Positions 18,495-27,277 of a stretch of 58,858 nt of DNA are shown piece by piece. The number at the start of each line of letters is the position of its first letter. The stretch's first letter is position 1. Below the pieces are notes generated by a model that searched no databases, had not been told where the DNA came from, and saw nothing but the letters and a program-made list of their open reading frames with translations. Source of the DNA: Stenotrophomonas sp. SAM-B (GTDB lineage Bacteria; Pseudomonadota; Gammaproteobacteria; Xanthomonadales; Xanthomonadaceae); the NCBI RefSeq assembly GCF_013387485.1, contig NZ_JABBXB010000014.1:1-58858 (forward strand), written 5' to 3'. The translations under genes were made by a program, and so were the position numbers.

Positions 18495-19817
18495 GTGAGC
18501 GAGCCTCTCTCAATTGCTGCGCAGATCCATGTCCCCGCCGCGCTGTTCGAGCAGTGGCTCAAACAGCCGTTGCCGGACGAGCGGCAGGTGCTCGATGCCC
18601 TTGCAGACCTGCTCGACACTGCGGACTGCAACCCGGAAGAGCTGTTCCTTTGCCAGTACCTGCCCGAACAGCAGGTGCTGCTGTTCTTTCTGAGCGATGG
18701 CAGAAATCTGCAGGACGCGGTCCCGCAACTGGATCTGTTCCGGTGTCTGGCTTCACTGTCAGGGGAGGAGGCCAAAGGCTACGTGGCTGTGGGTCGGTAT
18801 CCCTATGGTGGGATGGGCGAGGAGGGCGTGTGGCGCGTCGGCAAGGGCAGGCTGGGCAAGGTACGTGGCCTGTCATCAGATGCGATGGCGGAGCTGGATC
18901 CTCTGCTTGCCAAGCTGATTGCGTGGATGCCCGAGCAGCAGCGCCATCAGAAGGCGCTCTACTTCCGAAAGCTGGTGCTGCGCTTCAACAAGCGTGGCAA
19001 CGCCTTCGTGCGCAGGGCCACGCCAGGCCGCCCCCTGTGGTTTGGCGACGAGTACATCACCGACGGGAAGCACGTGTACTACGGGTCCTCCCGCCTCGCA
19101 TCCGCTCGGCGAGTCGAAGAAGCGGACCCTTTTCACTTCCGTCGGGTGGCTGGCCTGATCTGGCGGGACGGCAACCGCCTGTATTTCAAGGATCGACCCA
19201 TCGCCGGATTGCAGGAGCGTTTCCGCGTGGTTGGAAACGCGGTAGTGGTGGGCAATCACGCATACGTTGCGGACCGCGATGGCCGTGACTTCGCCTGCGA
19301 TGAGGTTGACCCGGCGCGCTTCAAACGCTTGTGCAGGGACAGCGACTACTACGGCGACGGCGCCAGGATCTGGTACGGCATGGAACGTCTTCCCGAATCC
19401 CCGGATACGTTCGAGATTCTTGAGGCAGGTATCGCGCGTGGGCGTAACGCTGTGTATCGACATGGGGTGGTCTGCGCGGGCATTGATGCTGCATCGCTGG
19501 TGCGCCTGGGGAATGGTTTCTTCCAAGACCGTGAGCAGCTGTGGTTCCACGACTCGACCGGATCCATGTTCATTGCACTGGGACGCTGCGCGCCAGGGGC
19601 GCCCAAGGTGCAGGGTCCGTGGTGCAGGGACGAGACCCGCGTCTGGTTCCATGAGCATCAGCTTGCTGACGCGGATCCCTGCTCCTTTCAACCCGTGAGC
19701 TACCCCTACGCAGCTGATGCCCGCCATGTGTGGTGCCAACAGCACCGTGAGGTTGACCCCGAGGTGATTGCTGCGGTACGCGCCGCGTGGACCAGGTTGG
19801 CATCCGCAGGGGACTGA
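18495..19817 (+). CDS. DKNYY-repeat protein, function unknown
   Basis: The 440-residue protein starts with GTG, with GGAG six bases upstream. Residues about 1-165 are a helical region with no family I recognise. From about 185 to the end there are repeated short units of the DKNYY type, such as ITDGKHVYYGSSRLASARRVEEADPFHFRRV, IWRDGNRLYFKDRPIAGLQERF, VGNHAYVADRDG and ARHVWCQQHREVDPEVI (each given here in part): an aspartate or similar, a short beta strand ending in Tyr/Trp/Val, then a statement-like 'aD..sF' segment. Such domains are usually of unknown role. There is no signal peptide. It faces the TonB receptor gene convergently, with a hairpin between them. Confidence 0.7.
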   Translation: MSEPLSIAAQIHVPAALFEQWLKQPLPDERQVLDALADLLDTADCNPEELFLCQYLPEQQVLLFFLSDGRNLQDAVPQLDLFRCLASLSGEEAKGYVAVGRYPYGGMGEEGVWRVGKGRLGKVRGLSSDAMAELDPLLAKLIAWMPEQQRHQKALYFRKLVLRFNKRGNAFVRRATPGRPLWFGDEYITDGKHVYYGSSRLASARRVEEADPFHFRRVAGLIWRDGNRLYFKDRPIAGLQERFRVVGNAVVVGNHAYVADRDGRDFACDEVDPARFKRLCRDSDYYGDGARIWYGMERLPESPDTFEILEAGIARGRNAVYRHGVVCAGIDAASLVRLGNGFFQDREQLWFHDSTGSMFIALGRCAPGAPKVQGPWCRDETRVWFHEHQLADADPCSFQPVSYPYAADARHVWCQQHREVDPEVIAAVRAAWTRLASAGD

Positions 19818-19876
19818 CGCTGGCCACAGCAGCCCTGTCCGGGTCGTGGCCAAACGCAGGCCATGAAAAGCACAAA

Positions 19877-19894
19877 GCCCGCCATGCGGCGGGC
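19877..19894 (-). terminator. Hairpin between convergent genes
   Basis: GCCCGCC-ATGC-GGCGGGC is a perfect 7-bp stem. On the minus strand it is followed by TTTGTGCTTTTC, so it more likely ends the TonB receptor transcript; it may serve both. Confidence 0.6.
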
Positions 19895-19918
19895 CCTGTG
19901 CAGGTCCAGAAACCGCGC

Positions 19919-22666
19919 TTACAGCGCCGAACCGCCAAACTTGTGCGTGTACTGCAGGTTGATCGTCCGGCCCACCGTATCGAACCAGGACACGTCGTAG
20001 TACGGATACGGCGTATACGTCGCATCCTTCGGCGGCAGCTTGTTGGCGATGTTGACCACCGACAGCGACAGGCGCGAATGATCGTCGAAGCGGTACTGCA
20101 GCGACACGTTGTAACGGTACGTCGCGCCGATCCACGGGCTGTCGCCGCTGTCCGGATCGAAGCTCTGGTCGTAGCTGTCGTAGGTCGGCAGCCTGCCCAG
20201 GCGCGAGCCGTACAGCGTGGCCGACCACGCCGCGTTCTCCCAGGTCACGCTCGCACTGGTCTTGGTGCGCGGGATATCGAAGCCGCTGTTGACCGCGAAC
20301 TGGTCTTCGACCACATCGCCCTCGAACTGCTGGAAATCGTGCGTCTTCACCCAGGTGTGGTTGCCACTGAAGATGAAGTCGCCGATCCCGGTGCCCAGGC
20401 GGTAGCGCAGGCCCACGTCGATGCCGCGCGTGGTCTCGCGCGCGATGTTGATCGGGCTCACATGCACGCCGTAGAGGCGGCCATCGCTGGTGCGGGTGAC
20501 CCGGCTGATCGCATCCACGCAGGTCGGCGAGGCCGCATCGGCGCCGCCCAGGCGGCAGGCTGCCTCATCGCGCAGGATCGTGCTCACGTCCATGTCCTGC
20601 ACCTGGTCGCGCATGTCGATGTCGAACCAGTCCACCGACAGGTCCAGCCCCACCGCTGGCGACCACACGAAGCCGGCACTCCACGAGGTGCTCGTTTCCG
20701 GATCCAGCTTGCGATTGCCTTCGCGCGTGCGGATGAGGTTCTCCTCGTAATCCGAGCAGTCATCACCGCCGTCCACCGCACAGGCGTAATAGTCATTGGC
20801 GCTGGTTTCGTCATTGCCCGGGCCGGCATACACATAGTGCAGGTCCGGCGCGCGGAAGGCGGTGCCGTAGGAGCCGCGCACCAGCAGGGTCTCGATCGGG
20901 CGCCATTCCAGGCCGCCACTCCAGGTCGCCTTGCCGATGGTGTTGCCCGAGTAGCGATACTGGTCGAAGCGGCCGGCCACGCTGAGGTTGAACGTGTCGT
21001 GCAGCGGCAGGCGCAGCTCGGCGGCGGTCGCCCAGCGGTTGCGGCTGCCGTGGCCGTCCGAATCCTTCCAGCTGTAATAGTAGTACTGCGTCGCCAGCGG
21101 GTCCGGATTCAGTGCATAGGACTGGTTGCCGAACTCGGCCGTCGCCGCGAAGCCGGCCTTGCCGCCCGGCAGCTCGAACAGCTCGCCGTTGGTCAGGGTA
21201 AGCGCGGCGGTATCGGTGCGCGACTTCGGCGTATAGGTGGTGCGTGCGGCGATCGAGTCGTACTCGCTGCGGCTCAGCGGCCGGTACAGGCGCGCCGGGT
21301 CGGCGTTGAAAACCGGGAACACGTTGTCGTCGTCATCGGTGTACTCGCCCAGCTGCTCGCCCAGGAACAGCGCATTGGCCTTGGCAGCGATGATCTGCGG
21401 CCAGCGGATGCGGGACTGGTACTGCGAGTGGCTCAACGACGCCTCGTACTCCCAGTCCGCACCGAGTGCGCCCTTGAAGCCGGTGGTCACACTGAAGGTC
21501 TTCTGCGTGCTGCGCACCATGCCGTTGTTCAACCCGCCCATCTCTTCCGGAGAGAACTGGCGCTGCCAGAACTCCACCTGGTCGGTGGCCTGGTTGTAGA
21601 AGTAGCCGTCTTCATTGCCGTCGGCGGCCATGCGGCCCCACTGGGTCACATCGCGCATCAGCGCCAGGTCGTGGTAACCCATCTGCACATCGGCGAACCA
21701 TTCCGCGCCGTTGTCGAAGGCGTAGCGCAGCGCGGCATAGCCGTTGGCGCCCCGGCGCTTGCTCAGGATCGTGCCGTAGCCGATCGACCGGTCGCTGCCG
21801 CAGTAGAAGCCGTAGCGCGCACGCTCGGCGTACTGGGTGCTGCCGTTGTTCTGGCCGGCCAGCGCATCGCAGGTGGCCTGGCCCGGATCGAGGTAGTCAT
21901 CGTTGTAGTCGGTGCGCAGGTAGGCGCGCCGCGCGGCACGCGCGCTCTCGGTCGGTGCATCCAGGGTGGAATCCTGCTGGCTGCGCTCATACGCCCACAG
22001 CGGCGTCTGCGACTGGAGTTCCAGGCTGTAGACCGCGCTGAAGCGGCCGGCGTCGAAGCCACTGGCGATGCTCATGTCGAAGGACTCACCGCCGCCTTCG
22101 CTGGTGGTGCCCATGCGCATGTCGACCGTGGTGCCATCGACCTGCTTCTTCAGGATGAAGTTCACCACGCCGGCAATGGCGTCCGAGCCGTAGATCGCCG
22201 AGGCACTTCCGGTCAGCACTTCGATGCGCTCGATCATCCCGATCGGGATGTTGGAGACGTCGGTGAAGTTGCTGCGGCCCTGGAAGGGCATCGGGAAATC
22301 GGCGATGCGGCGGCCGTTGACCAGCACCAGGGTGTGGTTGGGGCCGAGGCCGCGCAGGTCGACCTGCTGCGCACCGGGGGAGAAGTCCGCGCCGCTGGAG
22401 GACTGCTGGCTCTGGGTCTCACCCCCGTTCTGGGTCATCGAGCGCAGCACGTCCGGCACGCTGGTGAAGCCGCTGGCCTGGATCTGCTCGGCGGTGATGA
22501 CGGTGACCGGGGCCGGCCCCTCCACCTGCGCGCGCGGAATGCGCGAGCCGGTGACCTGCACCGTATCCAGTTGCTGCACCCCGGGGGCGGACGTCTGGGC
22601 AGCCGCGGTTGCGGCCACACCCATCAACGCCAGCTGGATCGACCACGCCATCGCCTGTTTACGCAT
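19919..22666 (-). CDS. TonB-dependent outer-membrane receptor
   Basis: The 915-residue protein has a signal peptide (residues 1 to about 23, ending AATAAAQ), a TonB-box-like segment LDTVQVTGSRI, a plug domain (about 45-160) with VDLRGLGPNHTLVLVNGRRI and VLTGSASAIYGSDAIAGVVNFI, and a long beta-barrel ending in the aromatic strand INLQYTHKFGG. Such receptors import scarce or large nutrients with energy from TonB-ExbBD. The plug start is of the RIPR type that often serves organic substrates rather than siderophores, but the substrate cannot be read from sequence. The start at 22666 is chosen for its signal peptide. It diverges from a secreted cyanophycinase-like gene; a shared promoter region of 168 bp includes a LacI-type palindrome. 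Confidence 0.93.
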   Translation of the reverse strand: MRKQAMAWSIQLALMGVAATAAAQTSAPGVQQLDTVQVTGSRIPRAQVEGPAPVTVITAEQIQASGFTSVPDVLRSMTQNGGETQSQQSSSGADFSPGAQQVDLRGLGPNHTLVLVNGRRIADFPMPFQGRSNFTDVSNIPIGMIERIEVLTGSASAIYGSDAIAGVVNFILKKQVDGTTVDMRMGTTSEGGGESFDMSIASGFDAGRFSAVYSLELQSQTPLWAYERSQQDSTLDAPTESARAARRAYLRTDYNDDYLDPGQATCDALAGQNNGSTQYAERARYGFYCGSDRSIGYGTILSKRRGANGYAALRYAFDNGAEWFADVQMGYHDLALMRDVTQWGRMAADGNEDGYFYNQATDQVEFWQRQFSPEEMGGLNNGMVRSTQKTFSVTTGFKGALGADWEYEASLSHSQYQSRIRWPQIIAAKANALFLGEQLGEYTDDDDNVFPVFNADPARLYRPLSRSEYDSIAARTTYTPKSRTDTAALTLTNGELFELPGGKAGFAATAEFGNQSYALNPDPLATQYYYYSWKDSDGHGSRNRWATAAELRLPLHDTFNLSVAGRFDQYRYSGNTIGKATWSGGLEWRPIETLLVRGSYGTAFRAPDLHYVYAGPGNDETSANDYYACAVDGGDDCSDYEENLIRTREGNRKLDPETSTSWSAGFVWSPAVGLDLSVDWFDIDMRDQVQDMDVSTILRDEAACRLGGADAASPTCVDAISRVTRTSDGRLYGVHVSPINIARETTRGIDVGLRYRLGTGIGDFIFSGNHTWVKTHDFQQFEGDVVEDQFAVNSGFDIPRTKTSASVTWENAAWSATLYGSRLGRLPTYDSYDQSFDPDSGDSPWIGATYRYNVSLQYRFDDHSRLSLSVVNIANKLPPKDATYTPYPYYDVSWFDTVGRTINLQYTHKFGGSAL

Positions 22667-22794
22667 GAGAATTCTCGAGAAGAAAGTGTCGGCCTCGAGG
22701 GAGGCCTGTCCCCCATTCACATTTCGCGAATGGACGGCGCGCATTTAACGCCTTTTTTACGGGGTTGACCACTGCGAATTTCTCTGGCAAAGAG

Positions 22795-22808
22795 TGAAAG
22801 CGCTTTCA
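22795..22808. promoter_or_regulatory. LacI-family-type operator palindrome
   Basis: TGAAAGCGCTTTCA is a perfect 14-bp palindrome with a central CG. It has the shape of LacI/GalR-family operators (TGNAANCGNTTNCA). It lies in the 168-bp space between the TonB receptor and the cyanophycinase-like gene. TTGACC at 22765-22770 could be a -35 box, which would place the palindrome at the transcription start of the plus-strand genes. No LacI-family gene is seen in the window. Confidence 0.6.
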
Positions 22809-22834
22809 GGCCCGTTTTATTCAGGGAGGTCAAC

Positions 22835-23851
22835 GTGCACAAGGGTTTCCGGCCGATCCATTCCCTCCTGTGGCTGTTGCTCGCCGCGCTCTCGCTCCCC
22901 CTCCACGCCCAGGATTCGCGCAGTCTGCAGGACCCGGGCTATCGCTATTACGAGGTGGGCGCCCTGGACGCCCCGCGCGCCACCCATACCGAGCCGGCGA
23001 TGATGCTGATGGGCGGTGGCGAGTGGGTGCCGGTCGCGTTCCAGTGGTGGCTGGCGCGTGCCGGTCACGGCCGGGTGGTGATCCTGCGCGCCTCCGGCGC
23101 CGATGAGCTGCAGAACCGGCTCTACCGGGAGATCGGCGGGGCGGCCTCGGTACAGACCCTGGTGTTCAACAGCCGGCGCGCGGCCGACGACCCGGCGGTG
23201 CTGGGGGTGATCGCCGCTGCCGATGCGATCTTCATCGCCGGCGGCGACCAGTCGCGCTATATCCGATTCTGGAAGGGCACGCCGGTGAACGAGGCGCTCA
23301 ATGCGCACGTCCGCGCCGGGCGACCGATCGCCGGGACCAGTGCCGGGTTGGCCATCCTGGGGGGCTACAGCTACGGCGCCCTGGATGGCGGCAGCGTGAC
23401 GTCCCGGCGCGCGCTGCGCGATCCGATGGGCCGGGCGGTGACGCTGGACAGCGATTTCCTGGCCATGCCGTACCTGGCCAACGTGGTCACCGATACCCAT
23501 TTCGGCAAGCGCGACCGGCTCGGCCGCCTGATCGTATTCGTGGCCCGTGCCGCCCAGCGCAGCGGGCAGCAGGACATGGTCGGCCTCGGCGTGGATGAAG
23601 ACACCGCGCTGTGCGTGGAAGCCGACGGCACCGGCCAGGTGTACAGCCGCGATGGCGGCTATGCGTGGCTGGTGATGCCGCAGCACACCGCCGATCGCCT
23701 GCGTGGCGGTAAACCGCTGGATTTTCTCGCCATCCCGGTGACCGGGGTAGGCGAGGGCAGTCGCCTGCACCTGGATGGCTTCCGGGTGGACGACGCGGCG
23801 TTCGAGATCACGGCTGACATCCGTGCGGGGCGCCTGCAGCTGCGCCGGTAG
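22835..23851 (+). CDS. Secreted cyanophycinase-like peptidase (S51)
   Basis: Cyanophycinase cuts multi-L-arginyl-poly-L-aspartate into beta-Asp-Arg dipeptides. The 338-residue precursor has a signal peptide (about 1-25, LLWLLLAALSLPLHAQ) and an S51 domain with the glycine-rich MMLMGGGEW, the substrate-site block IAGGDQSRY (Asp138-Gln139) and the nucleophile Ser169 in IAGTSAGLAILGG. The later DTHFGKRDRLGRL and GLGVDEDTAL segments are also typical. The start is GTG behind AGGGAGG. Intracellular forms lack a signal peptide, so this looks like an enzyme acting on external or periplasmic polymer. The stop TAG lies in a GTAG repeat motif. The downstream isoaspartyl peptidase gene is 90 bp away. Exact substrate is inference; other S51 peptidases act on alpha-Asp or acylated dipeptides. 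Confidence 0.85.
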   Translation: MHKGFRPIHSLLWLLLAALSLPLHAQDSRSLQDPGYRYYEVGALDAPRATHTEPAMMLMGGGEWVPVAFQWWLARAGHGRVVILRASGADELQNRLYREIGGAASVQTLVFNSRRAADDPAVLGVIAAADAIFIAGGDQSRYIRFWKGTPVNEALNAHVRAGRPIAGTSAGLAILGGYSYGALDGGSVTSRRALRDPMGRAVTLDSDFLAMPYLANVVTDTHFGKRDRLGRLIVFVARAAQRSGQQDMVGLGVDEDTALCVEADGTGQVYSRDGGYAWLVMPQHTADRLRGGKPLDFLAIPVTGVGEGSRLHLDGFRVDDAAFEITADIRAGRLQLRR

Positions 23852-23865
23852 ATCCACGCCATGCG
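23848..23865 (+). repeat. Half GTAG repeat at the cyanophycinase stop codon
   Basis: GTAG-ATCCACGCCATGCG matches the outer part of the repeat at 5758-5819 (minus strand), but the second arm is missing or degraded. The TAG of GTAG is the stop codon of the cyanophycinase-like gene. Confidence 0.6.
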
Positions 23866-23941
23866 CGACAAAACAGCCACGCGCGTGGGTGGCCCGCCGC
23901 GCGTGCCATGATGAGGCCTCGTCCCTTGAGAGTGCCTGCCC

Positions 23942-24955
23942 ATGTCGCGTTCTGCTGTGGTGGTGTTGTCGCTGTGCCTGTCGCTCCCGCTGGCGGCCAC
24001 CGCCGCCGAGCCGGTGCTGGTCATCCATGGCGGAGCGGGAGTGGAGCGCAAGGATCTCTCGCCCACCGAGGAAAAAGCCGCGCGCGAGGCCCTGCAGCAG
24101 GCGCTGTTGAAAGGCCATGCCGCGCTGGCGGCGGGCAAGCCGGCCCTGGAAGCCGTCACCGCGGCGATCACCGTGCTCGAGGACGATCCCACCTTCAATG
24201 CCGGCAAAGGGGCGGTATTCACCCACGACGGTCGCAATGAACTGGATGCCTCGCTGATGGACGGCGCCACGCTCAAGGCGGGCGCGGTGGCCGGCGTGCA
24301 GCGCGTGCGCAATCCGATCCTGCTCGCCGAAGCGGTGATGCAGCATTCTCGGCACGTGATGATGGTCGGGCAGGGCGCCGAGGCGTTCGCCAGCAGCCAG
24401 GGCATTGCCCTGGTGGATCCGTCCTACTTCCGCACCGACAAGCGCTGGCAGCAGCTGCAGAAGGCGCTGAAAGAAGAGGCCGGTGGCCAGGCCCATGCGG
24501 ATCTGGAAACGGCGCGCCACTTCGGCACGGTTGGCGCGGTCGCACTGGACAAGGACGGCAAGCTCGCCGCGGGCACCTCCACCGGCGGCATGACCAACAA
24601 GCGCTATGGCCGTGTCGGCGACTCACCGATCATCGGCGCCGGCACCTACGCCGATGCAGGGTGTGCGGTGTCCGGCACGGGCTGGGGCGAGTACTACATC
24701 CGCACCGCGGCCGCGCACGATATCTGCGCGCGCGTGCAGTACCTCAAGCAGGGGCCGGTGGAAGCCGGGCGTGCCGTGATCAACGAGCGCATTCCCTCCC
24801 TTGGCGGAGATGGTGGCGCGATCGTACTGTCCGCCGATGGCCGCGCCGCGACGCCGTTCAACACCCAGGGCATGTATCGCGGCTGGATCGGTGCCGATGG
24901 CGTGCCGCATGTGGCCATCTTCGCCAGCGAAACCCTGGCCTTGCCGGGCCAATAG
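23942..24955 (+). CDS. Exported isoaspartyl peptidase/L-asparaginase (T2 Ntn-hydrolase)
   Basis: This plant-type asparaginase family cleaves beta-aspartyl dipeptides and also L-asparagine, after splitting itself into alpha and beta chains. The 337-residue precursor has a signal peptide (about 1-22, LCLSLPLAATAAE). LVIHGGAGV, the NAGKGAVF block and the DGATLKAGAVAGV block lie in the alpha chain. The self-cleavage nucleophile is Thr196 in HFGTVGAVALD, followed by GTSTGGMTNKRYGRVGDSPIIGAGTY, the substrate-binding region, and GTGWGEYYIRTAAAHDI. It follows the cyanophycinase-like gene on the same strand. The pair can convert a beta-Asp-Arg polymer to free Asp and Arg; that pathway is inference from the neighbours. 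Confidence 0.92.
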   Translation: MSRSAVVVLSLCLSLPLAATAAEPVLVIHGGAGVERKDLSPTEEKAAREALQQALLKGHAALAAGKPALEAVTAAITVLEDDPTFNAGKGAVFTHDGRNELDASLMDGATLKAGAVAGVQRVRNPILLAEAVMQHSRHVMMVGQGAEAFASSQGIALVDPSYFRTDKRWQQLQKALKEEAGGQAHADLETARHFGTVGAVALDKDGKLAAGTSTGGMTNKRYGRVGDSPIIGAGTYADAGCAVSGTGWGEYYIRTAAAHDICARVQYLKQGPVEAGRAVINERIPSLGGDGGAIVLSADGRAATPFNTQGMYRGWIGADGVPHVAIFASETLALPGQ

Positions 24956-25007
24956 CCCGTCCCGGCAGGGCAATTCGAAATTCATGTGAAAAAATTCAAA
25001 AAGGTTG

Positions 25008-25036
25008 TTGACAGAACCCCCGTTTATCCCCAAAAT
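25008..25036 (+). promoter_or_regulatory. Promoter of the tRNA-tuf operon
   Basis: TTGACA (25008-25013), a 17-bp spacer and CAAAAT (25031-25036) precede tRNA-Tyr by 57 bases. An AT-rich run (GAAAAAATTCAAAAAGG) upstream of the -35 box resembles an UP element, as on stable-RNA promoters. Confidence 0.7.
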
Positions 25037-25093
25037 TCACGGCTCTTCCACCCCACACCGAAAACGCTTCGGCGCCACGGGACAGGGTGGTAA

Positions 25094-25179
25094 GGAGGGA
25101 TACCCAAGCGGCCAACGGGGGCAGACTGTAAATCTGCTGGCTTACGCCTTCGGTGGTTCGAATCCACCTCCCTCCACCA
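25094..25179 (+). tRNA. tRNA-Tyr (anticodon GTA)
   Basis: Acceptor GGAGGGA pairs with TCCCTCC, the anticodon stem is GCAGA/TCTGC with GTA, and there is a long variable arm (class II) and a T-arm GGTGG-TTCGAAT-CCACC. CCA is encoded. Confidence 0.97.
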
Positions 25180-25207
25180 GTTTCATGTTGTGGCAAGAGC
25201 TTCCGAT

Positions 25208-25281
<74 letters not shown>

Positions 25282-25328
25282 TTGAATGAGTTTGAATATA
25301 TTCAAATTCGTGCCATAATACAAAACTC

Positions 25329-25404
25329 GCTCACGTAGCTCAGTCGGTAGAGCACCTCCTTGGTAAGGAGGAGGTCGAAGGTTCGATTCCTTTCGTGAGC
25401 ACCA
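25329..25404 (+). tRNA. tRNA-Thr (anticodon GGT)
   Basis: Acceptor GCTCACG pairs with CGTGAGC, the anticodon stem is CTCCT/AGGAG with GGT (reads ACC/ACU), and CCA is encoded. The tuf gene starts 41 bases downstream, the order also found in the E. coli tufB operon. Confidence 0.97.
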
Positions 25405-25445
25405 TCTAAGTGCCACCAATTCAGACGATTTCGAGATAAGCAGCC

Positions 25446-26636
25446 ATGGCCAAGGGTAAGTTCGAGCGCACCAAGCCGCACGTCAATGTCGGCACCATCG
25501 GTCACGTTGACCACGGCAAGACCACGCTGACCGCCGCACTGACCAAGATCGGTGCCGAGCGCTTTGGCGGTGAGTTCAAGGACTACTCGTCGATCGACGC
25601 CGCGCCGGAAGAAAAGGCACGTGGCATCACGATCTCGACCGCACACGTCGAATACGAATCCACCGAACGTCATTACGCCCACGTCGATTGCCCGGGCCAT
25701 GCTGACTACGTCAAGAACATGATCACCGGTGCTGCCCAGATGGACGGTGCGATCCTGGTCTGTTCGGCTGCTGACGGCCCGATGCCGCAGACCCGTGAGC
25801 ACATCCTGCTCTCGCGTCAGGTCGGCGTGCCGTACATCGTCGTCTTCCTGAACAAGGCAGACATGGTCGATGACGCCGAGCTGCTGGAACTGGTTGAAAT
25901 GGAAGTCCGCGAGCTGCTGAGCAAGTACGACTTCCCGGGCGACGACACCCCGATCATCTCGGGTTCGGCCCGCCTGGCGCTGGAAGGCGACCAGAGCGAG
26001 ATCGGCGTGCCGTCCGTGATCAAGCTGGTCGAGGCTCTCGACAGCTGGATCCCGACCCCGGAACGCGACATCGACAAGCCGTTCCTGATGCCGGTGGAAG
26101 ACGTGTTCTCGATCTCGGGCCGTGGCACCGTGGTGACCGGTCGTATCGAGCGCGGCGTGATCAAGGTCGGCGAAGAAATCGAAATCGTCGGTATCCGTCC
26201 GGTCCAGAAGACCACCGTCACCGGCGTGGAAATGTTCCGCAAGCTGCTCGACCAGGGTCAGGCAGGCGACAACGCCGGTCTGCTGCTGCGCGGCACCAAG
26301 CGTGACGACGTCGAGCGTGGCCAGGTCCTGGCCAAGCCGGGTTCGATCAAGCCGCACACCACCTTCGACGCCGAAGTGTACGTGCTGTCCAAGGATGAAG
26401 GCGGCCGTCACACCCCGTTCTTCAAGGGCTACCGTCCGCAGTTCTACTTCCGTACCACCGACATCACCGGCGCTTGCGAACTGCCGGAAGGTGTGGAAAT
26501 GGTGATGCCGGGCGACAACGTGAAGATGGTTGTCACCCTGATCAACCCGGTCGCCATGGATGAAGGCCTGCGCTTCGCGATCCGCGAAGGCGGTCGTACC
26601 GTCGGCGCCGGCGTGGTCTCCAAGATCATCGCGTAA
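25446..26636 (+). CDS. tuf: Elongation factor Tu, copy 1
   Basis: EF-Tu carries aminoacyl-tRNA to the ribosome as a GTP complex. The 396-residue protein has G1 GHVDHGKT, the effector [10 protein letters not shown]3 [13 protein letters not shown]4 NKAD and G5 SARLAL, followed by the two beta-barrel domains. It differs from the second copy (42884-44074) by one residue that I can see, Ser190 here and Ala190 there. Silent differences are dense in the first 150 bases and sparse afterwards. It is cotranscribed with the preceding tRNAs and probably with tRNA-Trp and secE. Confidence 0.98.
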   Translation: MAKGKFERTKPHVNVGTIGHVDHGKTTLTAALTKIGAERFGGEFKDYSSIDAAPEEKARGITISTAHVEYESTERHYAHVDCPGHADYVKNMITGAAQMDGAILVCSAADGPMPQTREHILLSRQVGVPYIVVFLNKADMVDDAELLELVEMEVRELLSKYDFPGDDTPIISGSARLALEGDQSEIGVPSVIKLVEALDSWIPTPERDIDKPFLMPVEDVFSISGRGTVVTGRIERGVIKVGEEIEIVGIRPVQKTTVTGVEMFRKLLDQGQAGDNAGLLLRGTKRDDVERGQVLAKPGSIKPHTTFDAEVYVLSKDEGGRHTPFFKGYRPQFYFRTTDITGACELPEGVEMVMPGDNVKMVVTLINPVAMDEGLRFAIREGGRTVGAGVVSKIIA

Positions 26637-26739
26637 TTTTTGCACTACCGGCGGTTGCTTAGCGCTGCCGGTCTCGCGAAAGGCGGGCCGGGAACCTCGG
26701 TCCGCCTTCGCCGTCTAAGGGAAGGCAAGTTTTTTCAGT

Positions 26740-26815
<76 letters not shown>

Positions 26816-26859
26816 CTTCTCCCTTCCAGCGGCTATGCCGCCACAGTAGCCAGAGCCGG

Positions 26860-27267
26860 ATGAACAGCAAGATCGAGCATTCCAAAGACAACGCCTCCAC
26901 GGGGGGTGACATCGTCAAGTACGCCGTCGCAGCGATCCTGGTGCTGGCGGGTCTTTTTGCTTGGTATTGGTTCGGTGCTCCTGAGCATGCCTCCCAGAGT
27001 GCATGGGCCGGTCCGCTTCGCGGCCTGGCCGTTGTCGTTGGCCTGGTGGCCGGCCTCGGCGTGTTCCTGCTGACCGGCAAGGGTCGCGACACGCGGGAAT
27101 TCCTTTCCGAATCGCGTTTCGAACTGCGCAAGGTGGTCTGGCCGACGCGCCAGGAAGCCATTCGCATGACCTGGGTGGTGATCGTTGTCGTGATCATCCT
27201 CAGCCTGCTGCTGGGCGGATTTGACTTCGTGATTCAGAAATTGACCCAGTGGTTCCTGGGTCGATAA
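26860..27267 (+). CDS. secE: Preprotein translocase subunit SecE
   Basis: SecE clamps the SecY channel in the inner membrane. The 135-residue protein is the three-span proteobacterial type: spans at about 21-39 ([19 protein letters not shown]), 53-72 ([19 protein letters not shown]) and 107-125, with the conserved amphipathic segment [18 protein letters not shown] before the last. The ATG at 26860 is preferred to the longer frame, which would run into tRNA-Trp. The nusG gene follows after 10 bases. Confidence 0.96.
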   Translation: MNSKIEHSKDNASTGGDIVKYAVAAILVLAGLFAWYWFGAPEHASQSAWAGPLRGLAVVVGLVAGLGVFLLTGKGRDTREFLSESRFELRKVVWPTRQEAIRMTWVVIVVVIILSLLLGGFDFVIQKLTQWFLGR

Positions 27268-27277
27268 GGAGAAACCA

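Noticed and set aside
18079..18498. Open frames in the 103-bp repeats, with peptide echoes such as VFHT..WGFAVD
   Set aside because: The unit length is not a multiple of three, the frame is lost between units 1 and 2, no ribosome site is present, and the echo follows from the DNA repeat itself.
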